From Nymphaea colorata (taxonomy: Eukaryota > Streptophyta > Magnoliopsida > Nymphaeales > Nymphaeaceae): DNA of 64,000 nucleotides. Shown in pieces: positions 35,463 through 47,304 of the stretch. The stretch spans positions 23,502,283-23,566,282 of the forward strand of contig NC_045148.1 of NCBI RefSeq assembly GCF_008831285.2, written 5' to 3'. A program made the translations under genes and the position numbers. The notes beneath the pieces were generated by a model. That model saw only the letters and a program-made list of their open reading frames with translations. It searched no databases and was not told the origin of the DNA. Position 1 is the first letter of the stretch. Every line of letters starts with the position of its first letter.

Positions 35463-36435
35463 TCCCCCCTCAACCGAAGGGAAGGTTGCATACGTAAGCC
35501 AAGATGGTGAATAATTGCTGAGACAATGGTTTGGTAAAAAGATCTGCAAGCTGACCTTTCGGTTGTGATGAACTGAGTATTCATATTTCCCAGTGCAACT
35601 TGTTCACAATCAAAATGATATTCGAGTTCCAAAATGTTTCATACATGAATGAAAGACTGTTTTGAAAGTGGTACGTAGTGCCGAAATGTTGTCACTCAAA
35701 AGAATTGGAGCTTTAGGGAGGTAGACACCGAGATATTGTAAAATAAAGGTAAGCCATTTAATTTCAGCAGCAGCTCCGGCGAGCACCTGGTATTCAGCTT
35801 CACAGGACGAGCGAGCAACAGTCGGTTGTTTCTTAGAGCTCCAGGATATACAATTTGGACCAAGAAATGGGCAGTATCCTGAAGTCAATCGACGTGTATC
35901 TGGACATCCCACCCAGTCTGCATCAGAGTACGCTCGGAGAGTCAATCTTGAGATTTATTGAGACGTGCCTTGAACATATCATATAATGTGTTTCTAGATT
36001 TGAAACTGCTTCATCGTTGGGGCATGCATGAATTGACAAGCAAAATTTACTGTATAGGATAGATCTGACCGTGTAAGGGTCAAGTATTGAAGTGCACCTA
36101 CAAGACTTCGATATGCGATAGCATTGGAATAAGAAGGATCAATTTCCTCGGGAGATTTGGAACCAACAGTTATTGCTCACTATTTTACATTGCTGCATTT
36201 GTGCTCTAGAAAATAATGTCTTGAGCGTATCTTGACTGATGCATAAACAAGCCATTGGAAGTCCTTGCAACTTGAATTCCCAAGAAGTAATTCAGATCAC
36301 CCAGATCATTCATAGCTAATTATTGTCTGACGGTGATGAGGAATGACATTATAAATGAATGTGAATTTCTTGAAGAATGATATCATCAACATACAGTAAT
36401 AGAATAGTGATAGATTTTAGCCCATAATGCACCCC
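35463..36435 (-). pseudogene. Ty1/copia RT-RNase H remnant
   Basis: Minus strand: the RT catalytic motif LLLYVDDIIL (about 36380-36400); [13 protein letters not shown]-type sequence with decay; [13 protein letters not shown]-like and [20 protein letters not shown]; then RNase H AYSDADWVGCPDTRRLTSGY, CISWSSKKQPTVARSSCEAEY and ISALR at 35640-35945. A frameshift near 35620 separates ELEYHFDCEQVALGN and TQFITTE, the usual C-terminal tail before the polypurine tract. Everything upstream of the RT palm is missing, and the sequence changes character at about 36435. It is not the lost 3' half of the 26.2 kb relic by any direct evidence, though orientation and family are compatible with that. Confidence 0.85.
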
Positions 36436-36479
36436 AGTGGATCTGGTAGAATTTGGTGGCGCATATGCTGAAATCTAAA

Positions 36480-37440
36480 TTGTTTCTCTTCCCCTTACTT
36501 TACCCGAATTGATGTGGTTTGTTAAGTTGTGGGCCAGTCGTCCTCTTTGGCCAGCTCAGCAGTCTTGGCCCATCTGTTCGCCTCACACTGGTTGCCCCCT
36601 TACCTTGGTATGAGGTGGTTCTCTCAAAATTCAAGGCATTCATGACGGGGCCGTTGGTTCCCAAGTCATAAATGGTCACCCTTTCACCACTCTCCTCAAG
36701 GATCCTAATTATTCTTTCAAGGAGGTCGGAGGAATCCTTGCTGAGTTGCTTTAGCCGAGGGCTATCAAGTGTCAAGTTCAACGCCTGGTCCCCATCCAAC
36801 AAAAATAAACAGGCTTGCATGGAGCTGTCGACCCTGCACCCTGTTTTCCCAATGTCTGTAGGCAGCGCCAAAGGGCCCTCCTGTGTTGACCCTCATTAGA
36901 GCCCCTTGCTGACTCAAGATGGCTTGAGCAGACCCGCCCTCAACAAGCCAAACTGCTCCAGCATTGCCGACATATCCTTTTACATTCATTGCAGTTGCTG
37001 GGGTCTCCTTGGCAGGCGTTGTCCTCACAGCCGGGCTCAAAATGGAGATAGGGAGTGTGGGCTGCCGAAGAGGTAACAATCACACCTCTGCCCTTCTCAT
37101 TTGGCAGCTCCGGAAGAGCCACTGGTTCAGCTTCTTCTAGCAGGTCGTTGACTGCTTACACTCATGTAGGTGCCCCCATTTGGCGCTGCATGTGAAGTAC
37201 TGGCTGTGCTTAAAATGTACTCACCTTTCCCTAGGAGACAAGTGTTGTAGTCACTGGTTGAGGGCATTCCTTGTGTCCACTGGTGGTGGAATGCCCTCCT
37301 AGGTTGGCATGCAGTCGCTGGCCCTGGATAGCGTGGGCAAAATCAACTGCATTTTTTGCTTGAAGAGACCAACCTAGGTTCTCTTTTCCCGTTCCAGCTT
37401 GAAAGTCAGGCCAGTGTCTTGCCAGGTGTGAGTCTAGTTC
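36480..37440 (-). other. GC-richer segment of unknown origin with broken coding-like frames
   Basis: Minus-strand frames overlap in series: 36940-37122 (MALPELPNEKGRGVIVTSS), 36765-37079 (GNAGAVWLVEGGSAQAILSQ), and 36500-36871 (LNLTLDSPRLKQLSKDSSDL then LERIIRILEESGERVTIYDL). The last reads like part of a helical protein. I recognise no family. It adjoins the broken end of the copia remnant and could be part of another retroelement (gag-like) or a captured sequence. Confidence 0.3.
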
Positions 37441-37645
37441 TCCTCCTTTGTCCTGGCACCTTCATGCTTTGAGCGTGTGTCAGAGAGTCCATTGCGTCAC
37501 CACCCTCAAGTTCTGCCGAAGGTCCAGTTCTCTCCAATGCTGGCCGCATGGCAATTTCAGCCTTTTGGTCTGGGTACTCTCCCTAGGGACATTGTGCACC
37601 TTGTCCCCCCATTGCGCATTGGCCACCATCGTCTGGTTCAACAAG

Positions 37646-37811
37646 GCATCCTTTTCTTCGACCTATTATTCCATGTCGATGGCACTATCTTCAATTTCTC
37701 CGATGCAGAATCTACAACCCACAATAAGCAAAACGGAACAAGATTACGGAAAACCAGTTTTCACAATCATTTCTCGCAAGTGGCACATGTAGAACTCAGA
37801 ATACAAACCTG
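37646..37811 (-). repeat. ~165 bp block shared with 51675-51848
   Basis: Near-identical text in both places: TATTATTCCATGTCGATGGC, TTCAATTTCTCCG, ACCCACAATAAGCAAAA, and AGTGGCACATGTAGAACTC. Same orientation, roughly 83-87 percent identity by eye. On the minus strand the block begins at CAG followed by GTTTGTAT here and at CCG followed by GTTTGTAT at the other locus. It therefore starts at a potential splice donor, while the sequences before it differ. Confidence 0.65.
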
Positions 37812-37925
37812 CTGCTCTGATGCATCTGATTCCCGAAATTTGATAACAGAGATGATAGCTGAAAAAGGACTTTCTAGAGGTGACTAGATAAACAAGAAGA
37901 AACATAAATATACAGCTGATAGCAT

Positions 37926-37975
37926 ACTTATCAAGCTTTGCATCTTTTGGCACAAGACCTAGATCTGCTTGCACT
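37926..37975 (-). other. Candidate short exon, unassigned
   Basis: Minus strand: AGTGTAG, then an open stretch encoding QADLGLVPKDAKLDK, then GTATGC as donor. Small, but framed by a plausible acceptor and donor and in the same orientation as the identified exons further right. Confidence 0.2.
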
Positions 37976-38826
37976 ACACTTTCCTTTCCATAGCACAGTC
38001 TTTCAGAACATGATTTTGTCTAAAGTTAAAAATTGTATTGTTTATGATAAAAAGGTAAAAGAGAAAACATAAAAAATTCAGAATATCGAAAATAATAAAA
38101 AGGACATGTGATCTATATTGATTAAAAGAGGGTTGATTTGGATCAATGGATTTCAGTACCACGAAATAAAGTATAATTCCAGCCAGGGTCATTCTTGAAC
38201 GGCTCAAAATCATGTCAAATTGCCGAATAAATGTGATAACAGCAATAATAGTAGCAATATTTATTAATAAAAAAACCACTTAAATCAAACAAAGCCAACT
38301 TGTTCTTAGCTCACTAACAAATCACAGTATTATCATGTCAGAGAGGCATTGTGATCACCACTAATTAATTTAACATTACAAACAGCACCAATATATGCCT
38401 AGAACGCTGGATGCACATCATGTACTTAATAGGCAGCCAAGTTGGAGAAGAGAAAAACCAAGTAAGAACAAGACTGTCGTAAGTTAATGTGGGAAATATA
38501 CAGTAACATAATGGACCATGCAGACAAGAAGGAAATGAACTTCAAATTTACATGAATCGATGAACATGTCCTGCTTGCAAGATACACCCAGAATGATGTC
38601 ATTTGAAAGCAGAGACTAGAGAGTAAATAAGTAATTAGTTTGGGAAAAAAAGAAATTAACATAACACCAGAAGAAGAAACAGTTCTATATGACCAACTTA
38701 AGCATAAAATGCTTATTCATGTGCATATATTTCTAATATAAGCACTAAATTAGCATGTGCTAGAGGAATGCAAAATGAGAAACTAATTGATGAATATATT
38801 AACAATTAAAATCATCAACCTTTGAG

Positions 38827-38963
38827 CTGCATTGTCTGTCTCTTCATTATCTATGCATTTTAGCTCGTTTTCATCAAAGCCTGTGCCCAAGGAGGAAGTC
38901 TCAGGCGCTGTATGCGAATCGGTGTCAAAGTCATTAAAGTTATCCATATCAACATTCTGCAAT
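38827..38963 (-). other. Candidate exon, acidic, unassigned
   Basis: On the minus strand TTTGATAATTGCAG (a good acceptor) is followed by an open frame with NVDMDNFNDFDTDSHTAPET and FDENELKCIDNEETDNAAQR, then GTTGATG as donor. It is about 45 codons, strongly acidic and protein-like, with no recognised family. It sits in the run of same-strand exon fragments between 37 and 53 kb. Confidence 0.35.
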
Positions 38964-39689
38964 TATCAAAAGAAGACAAAAATTAGTCATGGACTAGCAC
39001 TACCAATCTTCCTTGTTTCCCAAAAACAGATAACATCATAACAAGATGATAAGGAATAAGTTATCTAAAGCATAATTATTTCCAGTTAGTTAATACACCA
39101 AGCACTTATTCACATTTGCCTCTGTTCTTGAGACCAGGGTTAGTATGGAATCGGGAGCGAGTAGAGAGACCCCTACAAATTTTCGGAAGTAGGAACCAAG
39201 AAATGAACTGGAAGTGACCCAAAAGTAGATCACGAAGCAAGCGAGAGCCAAAGTAGCATGTTAAGAAACAACTAGCCAGAAAAAAATATAACTTATAAAC
39301 AAAGATCAAACATTCAAGTTTCAAACTCCAAACTTTTTGCATAATTAAGTTTAAGCTTGGGCAAAGATTTATAAAATAGGGTTTGATTATATTAGGAATC
39401 TAGATTTTACTGAAAAAAGAAGCTTGCATCAGTTGCCTGAATGGGAAGCACAGTTCTGGTCACAAAGGAAGCCGGCTTCTTTCTTTAAATAGTGCTCTGA
39501 AGACACTTCAAAAGCACCTTACTTTTTGCTTTCCAATGTGCTTCCAAGCCCCATTCGTAATTCTGCTACCCTTGCTTGGGGACCAGTTTCCACACTCAGG
39601 TGTTGTCACTGTGAGTGGGCTGGCCTTGAGGGACACCAAGAATGCTCAGTTACCAATCTTATCATGTTTAGCATTTTTGTTTGTTCTGC

Positions 39690-40076
39690 ATGAATACTTA
39701 GTATATGTCATAAGTAATATGTATAAATCACATAGTTACCTACATGTTATATGTTAATGTATACGGATATTATGAATATACATATATCATATACGTCATA
39801 TATTTTATGTATTATATATATATTATACATTTACGTATACGTTACATAGTAATATACTACATTTATGATGTCATATATACATTATATAAAATTATATATA
39901 ATATTTATGTAATATACATATATAAAACTATAATAGTTATATATACATATACATATAACTATATACTATTTACGTCATATACTATAATATTATATACATA
40001 CAACTATATGTACACATTATATACACAATATATTACATATATGTAATATATACATAAATGTATTATATATATATAC

Positions 40077-40112
<36 letters not shown>

Positions 40113-40930
40113 ATTATATATGTTACGTAACAAGTATATACATATATAAAAAATTATGTATTGCATATGTAATATAACATGTTATAAAGTAAGTCACATG
40201 GGTGCACGAACTATGGTGGTGCACCCGCACCGATGTGGGTGCGGCCTGGCAATGTCACTCGACTCGATCAAACCTAATGGGATGCTCCTCACGCCATTTT
40301 CTTTTTTTCCTTCTCGTATCCTCTCCTCTTCTTTTTTTTCCTCCTCTCTCTCTCTCTACCCCCCCCCCAATTTACTCTATTTAATAAAACTTTGAATTTT
40401 GATGAGATTAAGGAAAACTTGATAAAAAATTTAAAAATATACACAAATAAAATTACATATATAACAAATAACGTGTATATATATATGTGTGTGTGTATAT
40501 TTATATATATATATATATATGTATGTATATATGCTCTAGCCGCACCCATACCCAAGTGACATAGATGCATACTATATAACCATAGTTACATACTATGAAT
40601 ACATACCAGTGTAATCATATTAATGTATTACATCATATACATATATATACACGTATATATATAAACATATATATATACATATTACATATATATGTATGTA
40701 TATGCATAATATGTATAACATTTGAAACTATATATGTATGTACATATGTCCTATATTATACTATAACATAATGGTATATACATATATGTGGAATATAATA
40801 CATATATCTATTATACATGTGATAGATGTATACTTATATAGTATGTGATATGTTAATATGTGTATATAGATATACATTAACATGTATACAATACATGTAT
40901 GTAGTATATATTCTACAGTATACTGTACAT
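39690..40930. repeat. AT-rich 'TATACATATATA' low-complexity tract
   Basis: Over a kilobase of alternating A/T with scattered C/G, including (TA)n and (GT)n runs at 40062-40112. Open frames here encode only Tyr/Ile/Met-rich strings and are artefacts. A more complex segment at 40190-40570 interrupts it. Confidence 0.75.
40190..40570. repeat. Possible MITE inside the AT-rich tract
   Basis: The left end GTCACATGGGTGCACG...GTGGGTGCGG and the right end CCGCACCCATACCCAAGTGAC are imperfect inverted repeats about 370 bp apart, with TA-rich flanks. This resembles a small TIR element inserted into AT-rich DNA. Confidence 0.35.
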
Positions 40931-43070
40931 ATCAACACATGAATTTGAATGCGGGCTGAGATATAAAATTACTAGGAACTTTGCCTAAGCAACCAGCTTA
41001 TAGTATTCCGGTACTGCACAATATGCGAGGAAAAGAAAGAAGAGTTAGCAAAGAAGCAACATTGCAATGAGATGCACAGGCATAGCAGGTGAAAATAAGT
41101 AAACAACCTATCTTTGTCATAATTCTCTCTAAACGTTCAGCAAACTCATGAAAGAGCTGCTACTTATAGGTTTGCATGAGCATGGAGTCACATACATCAG
41201 TATGTACATGCAATTTTCAAGATTTTTCAGGAAAGCATTGTCAAATATAAAATATAAGTAGAAAAAAAGCAATAAAACAGCTGAGAAGACAACATACATG
41301 TGGTTAAAATGGGAATTATACAATATACATGTAAAAACAACTTGACCCTCTAAAAAACAGTTTTTAGTGGGAGGGGGTTTGCTTGACTCAAAATCATAAT
41401 TAACTAAAGGAAGGCTTCTCAAAGAAACGTAGGTACCATCCACAAACTAGGCCTCACTCAGTAGCCTATTTACTTGGTTTCACCTACTTCCTTCTTGTAT
41501 CACCAGGAATGAAAACTTAGTCAATACACAGAAATAAGGAATAGTTAATATCTAAACATTGCACCATACACATCCACAGCAATGACAAACTAACTACCCT
41601 AGAGATTTTATAAAGAAAAGTTCCACATGTCAACAGCATCGAAGTTCAATGTGGCTACTTTAATTTGTCTCAAAGTGAAGGAGCCAGTTTGGAGGTCGAG
41701 TTTGTCAAGTTCTGCAAAAGTTGCATGTTTAGGTCAAGTAAATGGTGGGCTGCATAGAAAGAAAATGAATGCCAAAGGCTGCAAAATAAGCATATGGGGT
41801 CATACTCCAGCATTCCAAGGAGGACTACTTGAAAATGCACTATAAGAACTAATGCAAACGGTGGGCTAGTGAATTGGGTAAGTTGACTTCACATGGTCAA
41901 TGTTCACCAATGCACGAATAAACATAAAAATGAAGAACATCAGAAGCTAACTTCGTGCTGACATTACAAACTAATTTTAACAATGCAAATATAAAGTTTG
42001 TGTTCTTAATCAATTAAAAAAAACAAGTCACAAAAGCAAAGCATATTCAAATACTATTTGATCGCAAATATTTTAAATACCAAATCAAAGATAACAAGGC
42101 CTTAAAGCATGTGATTGCATGATGTAGAATTACCTCGTTCTTCTTGGCCATGCAAGATTACCCTGTTTTAGTTAGAATTAAACTTGTGAACACAACATTT
42201 ACAAAGATTTAGAAATCTCTCTCTCTCTCTCTCTCTCAAACACATACCATGCATTCACAATCCGAGACCTTAGTACCTGAATAGGCGTGACTCGAGATTC
42301 TTTACAGGTTGCAGGATTTATGAACAGGGCGGTCACCTTGCGAAACCCAGAAAGTGTAGGTATTTGTCAACTTAGTAATTTAGTCACATAAGTGAATGAG
42401 AGCAATAGAAAGATAAGTAGTCACATAAGTGAACATGACACTAGTAAAGCTTAGAGAAACAATGACCTCTCCCACTTTTGGTGGATAGGCAAAGGAGGAA
42501 GAAGTATAAAATAATGTCACGTAAAATTAGTTGACATCAAAGACGGGGCCAACCATGGCTTGGGATGTGCAAAGGCCCCACATGCAGTTTCTCATTTCAA
42601 AATTTGCCATATTAAAAAAAGGAAAAATGTTTTATTAATGAATAGCAATTATAAGAGAGTATAACAATTGTTGTGTTTCTTTGTACAGGTTGCACATAAA
42701 GTTTGATATAGACAAATTTTTATGAACACCCATCTTCTCATTGAAAATCCATTTCAGGCAGAAATTTCATCTTGTAGTGTGGATTTGGTTTTCTTTACAA
42801 CAGATATAAAAATCTCAAGTCAACTTTTTTTGGGACAAACTCCCAAAAAGAAGGCCCATTAAGTGGCATCACCTTCATGTCGTATTAAAAAAGAGTCTTA
42901 AAAAAGACATTAAAAATTATATTGTTCACTACTATTCTTGTGTAGTAGTGCAATTTGTTATTCTATTAACTAAAACACATCTTCTGTTTCAGGAAAATTT
43001 TATGTGCAATGACATTTTATATTCTACTAAATGACAAGACAGTGGCCCTGATTTGCATATGAGAGAAAAA
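40931..43070. other. Non-coding spacer with one possible gene fragment
   Basis: Mostly AT-rich intron-like sequence. The plus frame 41627-41845 (PVWRSSLSSSAKVACLGQVN) has a conserved-looking CLGQV string but no confident family. A minus stretch at about 42275-42340 ending in GTACTAAG could be a short exon (TALFINPATCKESRVTPIQ). A (TC)n run lies at 42216-42237. Confidence 0.3.
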
Positions 43071-43077
43071 GACAAAC

Positions 43078-43317
43078 CTGGTAGCTCTTCACAATTTATA
43101 TCTTCGAACGTACTCTCATTGAACCTCATAGGTGTTCTTGTGGGGCTAGTTGCCAAATAAAATTTCCAGTAACCACTCAATGAGTGCACAAATGGCAAGC
43201 CCTCAACCCAATAGCCAACACTATCTAAAGAACTAGAAACAACATCGTCATTCCATGCGGCTAAGTTGGAAACCAGCAGATCAACTTTGCTTCTCTTGCA
43301 CGAATACTTGAGAGGTC
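43078..43317 (-). pseudogene. Isolated exon of a plant GH2 beta-galactosidase
   Basis: A 240 bp open exon bounded by acceptor TTTGTAG (43318) and donor GTTTGT (43077), both phase 1. The translation contains LKYSCKRSKVDLLVSNLAAW, NDDVVSSSLDSVGYWVEGL, PFVHSLSGYWKFYLATSP and TFEDINCEELP. This is the N-terminal region of the plant family 2 glycoside hydrolase (beta-galactosidase type), just before its conserved NWQMHG segment; the WKF and exon phase agree. The enzyme family hydrolyses terminal beta-galactosides. I found neither the preceding exon nor any following exon (NWQMHG and the catalytic domain are absent within several kb), so this is a fragment and not a gene. No stop or frameshift lies within it. 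It shares orientation with the VAL and AAA fragments to the right. Confidence 0.75.
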
Positions 43318-43399
43318 CTACAAACAGCGGTTGAATAACTTAGATTTTTAAAAGTATGTCAAGAATACATAGCAGAAATATATGAAGGATGCCAAATTC

Positions 43400-46300
43400 A
43401 ACTATTTGCAATAAAAAAAAGAAAAAAAAAAGACGAACCATGTACATGTGCCATCACAAATTGAGCTTCATACCTAAAAAACTTTAATTATACAAACTGA
43501 AATGCAAATCCCTATCTAAAGTTTTCCAATTAGTCCACAAATTCTGAAAAGCAACATAAGATCATAATTTCAAAAATTGGACTCATACATTGATGCATAG
43601 GAGGAGGTGATAAAATGCTCCTAACAATGACAGTTAACAATGAAACTGCAACTACTTTAACTAAGACTCAAACAAGCATTGCATTTTGAACCACGAGCAC
43701 TACTGTGAACCATGTCCCCATTATACTAAACTACAGCTAAGAAGACAACAAGAAGAAAATTCAATTTCAAACCAAACTTTCACGCATCTCGAACTAGATC
43801 AAAACATCAAGAAAATTCAATTCAAAATGTGTTCTTCACAAAAAAAAACATAAATTTCATAAGGACAACCAAATGGATCCATGTTCGACTTAGAGAAACT
43901 TGATTGGCTGTACAGAAAATGATGAAGGACATGCACACGGGAGATTCAAGCCCCTTTGCTCTCTCTCTCTCTGTCTCTCTCTCTCTCTCATGTATAGCCC
44001 CCCGAGTTCAATCACTCCCATACCCTCCATGCCCCTCTCCTTTAGCACCCACCTAGCCAAGCTGAATCCTACCAAGTCCCTAAGCACCCATGCATGTTAT
44101 GCCTCCCTCCTTATTATCACCCTAGAGGTCGCACCACATCCCTATCCTCGGACTCAGCAAGCACTCCAAGAAAGAGTGACTTCTTGAGATCCTAAAGCAA
44201 GGACCTAGTGGCTCGGCAGCCCACTCCTTCTCATATACATCAACAGGCTTGAGCTCTAACTATAGAGGAGACCCACGTGAGGAAGGGCTCAAACAAAATA
44301 AGGCAATCAAAAACCTTACTAGTTAATTTTCCTAGAAATAACACACAAATATATGCAAAATCACAATTCTCCCCACTAAACAAAAAGTCTAAAACTGTAT
44401 AGGTTGGAGTATTGGCTTTGATATGGATACAGAGCCTTAAATAAATGATAATAATAATAACTAGAAAATTTCACTAAAAAATTTGTAAAAAGTAAAATTG
44501 AAAAATATGTTTCCTAGATAGAATTCAAAATTTTTGTTTGTGAGAAATAGAAACAGCGAAAAGTTTAACAATAATATATCAAAATACTCAAAGCTGAAAA
44601 AAATTTGAAATTTTGTTGGCTGATTTTCACACAAGAAACTTCAAACCAACAATCAAACCCAAATTCAACTTTATCCCAGATCAGAACGTCATAAGTCTTC
44701 TGACTCTGAAACAGAGAATGATTTTTGTAGTTCTTACAGGTTTGCCAAATCATGGTTGTACCTGTCTTTGTAAAGAGTTGATACCAAAACTAAATGTCGT
44801 ATTGACTCAACAGAAACAGTGGACCTTCAAAAATACTGAATGCTTATGGTATAAGGAATGTCAACGACCAAAGGCAAATAAGGAAAAACCAAATCGATGA
44901 CTAACATATGTTTGCAAAATAATTCAGCTAACTAAATAGGTTGGACCCATTCAGAAAGGCTTGACTAATGAAGAGAAACAAACACACAAAGTAAATAACA
45001 AGGCAAAACAGTAATATTCATATACATTCTAAAATATAAATCAGTGTAACCATGCCATGCGCAACTAACATACACATTCAAAATCACAAGCTCAATGAAG
45101 AAAACACGACACTTAACAATCAGACACCAACCACTTTAACTAAGATTCAAACAAGCATGAAATCAGAAAACTACCCACGTCCCCACTGGATTAGACTACA
45201 AATAAAATATGCACCTGAAGAAGGCCAGTCAAGCACCACAAGAAGAAAGTCCGAACAATTGACCTTCAACAATAGTCTCACATGATGAGGACTCTAGTTA
45301 ACTGACACACTACATGAAACTAACTCTAAACTGAGCACGACCACAGGCTGGAATCACATGGAACATAAAAAAAAGATACATACTGAACCTAGGTCTCAAA
45401 ATCTAAAGACTCTAAGCCTGTTTGACACTCACCAATAAGACCTGACCTTAACACGATTCCAAATGGAACCAAGTCCCAACCAGTAAAGAGAAAGTTCAAT
45501 GGAGGACCCAGCAGCATGGTGGACAGTGTGCTCGATGATGCTTGAAGGTGGAACACCTTCTCTTACTCTCACTTTTGACATTTGAAAATTCTGCACGCCA
45601 GCTAAGAAGAGCAAACAAGAAGGAGGGATAAATAGAAGGAAATCTACCGCATGCTGGAGATGGGGGGTTGTTAAGATGAATGGTTAGATGGCTATGTGCC
45701 GGAAACACCATAGAGCCTTCTCAAGCATATACAACATTTTAAAACAACTAAACGTAGCAAGACCACAAGAAATAGTGAGCTAGTATAAGATTATGTAAAT
45801 GAAAAAAATCAAATCTAGAATCACATTTCAAAAAAACTACTACCTAAACAGCGATGAGAAATAGGACCCATGAGTGAGGAGAGGGGATTAAGTGTAATGC
45901 CCTTCGAATTTGGGAAACCCAATTCCTTATTGCTCATCCACATCATCCCAACTTATCCAATGTATGTCTAGCTAGAAACCACACTCAACTAAACTAAGAA
46001 TCAAAATCAACTAAATATGTACTAAATAGGGTACATTTACTTATACAGCCCACCATATATAATATATATATGGTCATAACACCTATACAGTTATGACCAA
46101 AAAACATGGTTATAGGGCTATGAACCTATTCTGATCATAACACTATATTCCAGTATGACCTCTAATAACATAACACCAGTTGCCTTATATTAAATGGGAT
46201 ACTAATAAAAAACAATAGTGCTATGTCTGGTAGAAAGCTTTGTCTATCCGTGAAGTTTGGATGACTTGAACAGAAATCATAAACATTTGTTGATTTATAT

Positions 46301-46420
46301 GCAAAAAAAAGTAAACTTCGGAAAGTGTAAATTTAATGAGACGCACAAGGATGATTGAGAGCCTTCTTAGTTATTTGTGTGCCAAGAATTGCATGCACAA
46401 GCAAGAAGAAATAACCAGGC
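43400..46420. other. Non-coding spacer between exon fragments
   Basis: A CT-rich microsatellite-like run lies at 43955-43990. The rest is AT-rich with short open frames that match nothing I know. No GH2 or B3 continuation was found. Confidence 0.4.
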
Positions 46421-46432
46421 TGCACACATTAC

Positions 46433-46606
46433 CTATGTCACCAGCTTGCTGTTGCTTTGACTGAATGATGATGTTACACCTTCCAACACATACATCCTAC
46501 TGTTATTATTTGGCCAAAATCGAAATTGAAATACCCAATCCTTTCCATTTGCATCCTGAATCCTAAGAGGCAGTCCCTCAGGATGAGAAATTGCCGGGAA
46601 GTATGT
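46433..46606 (-). pseudogene. VAL/HSI2-type B3 domain exon (second half of B3)
   Basis: After acceptor TTGAACAG the exon reads [20 protein letters not shown], then [24 protein letters not shown]. This is nearly identical to the B3 DNA-binding domain of plant VAL/HSI2 transcriptional repressors, which bind RY elements and silence seed-maturation genes. Right after LEGV one base is missing: in the shifted frame [10 protein letters not shown], the expected continuation, precedes donor GTAATG at 46432. The exon is 174 bp where phase-1 ending requires 175, confirming the single-base loss. The next B3 exon (VTFSR...) is not found downstream. A broken fragment, not a working factor. Confidence 0.85.
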
Positions 46607-46801
46607 CTGTTCAAGATTAAGAATTGCATAAGAATCAAGCATATGAGTGTACCAAAAACGAAGTTTAATTGAAGGAAGTCCAAGGAAGAAAGCAGCTCTA
46701 AACAAGTTAGACGCTCTAGTATATGGCAAAACAAGAGGACGAAAAAGTCTAACATGGTCTTAGTTTCAGAATAGATGACAATAAAAATTTCAGTAACATA
46801 C

Positions 46802-46938
46802 CTCTACACACTTTTTTGGCAGCACCAGGCACCCTATCCGACCTGCATCACTAGCACTCAATGTTTTCTCGGATAAAGGGGTGACAATAGAATTTGAGCT
46901 TATGGAAGGTCAAGGATCACATGGAGGACTTGGATTCA
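46802..46938 (-). pseudogene. VAL/HSI2-type B3 domain exon (first half of B3)
   Basis: Contains [20 protein letters not shown] and VLPKKCVE, the start of the VAL B3 domain (consensus [20 protein letters not shown]). It ends with donor GTATGT at 46801. Splicing to 46606 restores KKCVE-TYFPAIS in frame, as expected for the family. The exon's 5' part carries an in-frame TGA, and the acceptor TTATAG precedes TGAATCC. It is separated from the next exon by a 195 bp intron. Confidence 0.8.
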
Positions 46939-47040
46939 CTATAATATCAACAAATCAAGTGCAAATTTTGGAGTGAATCAATCACACCAAGCAAATATGC
47001 TTTACGGTACAATTCTCAAACTACGTAGAAGTGGATACTC

Positions 47041-47100
47041 TCCTGATATTTTCTGAAGCTCCTGATTGCTGCTGATCCTTGGCCAATATCCGGAAAGGAT
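47041..47100 (-). pseudogene. VAL/HSI2-type upstream exon remnant
   Basis: Minus strand GYWPRISSNQELQKISGE matches the RYWPRITDQELQ.ISG segment that directly precedes the B3 domain in VAL proteins. The expected donor after ISG is not present in its usual form. It lies in the right order and distance from the two B3 exons, so the three pieces derive from one gene. Confidence 0.65.
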
Positions 47101-47304
47101 AGACTAATTTCTTGCCCATCCTTCGGTGCGATGCCTTGCCATAGTGGCCTGACTTTTTTGCCTCTTAAGAAAAGTCCAGTCCAGTATGAAAGCTGGAAGG
47201 ATTTTCCTGTTGCAACATAAAAGGCCTCTGTTCATGTGCATGAGATCCAGAAGGCTTGCTTGAATCCCTTGCTTCATTGTCCTTCAGAGAAGCAGACCGT
47301 TGTG

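Noticed and set aside
39744-40046. Long Tyr/Ile-rich open frames in AT-rich DNA (also 53931-54834)
   Set aside because: They are direct translations of TATACATA-type low-complexity sequence with no domain or splice context.
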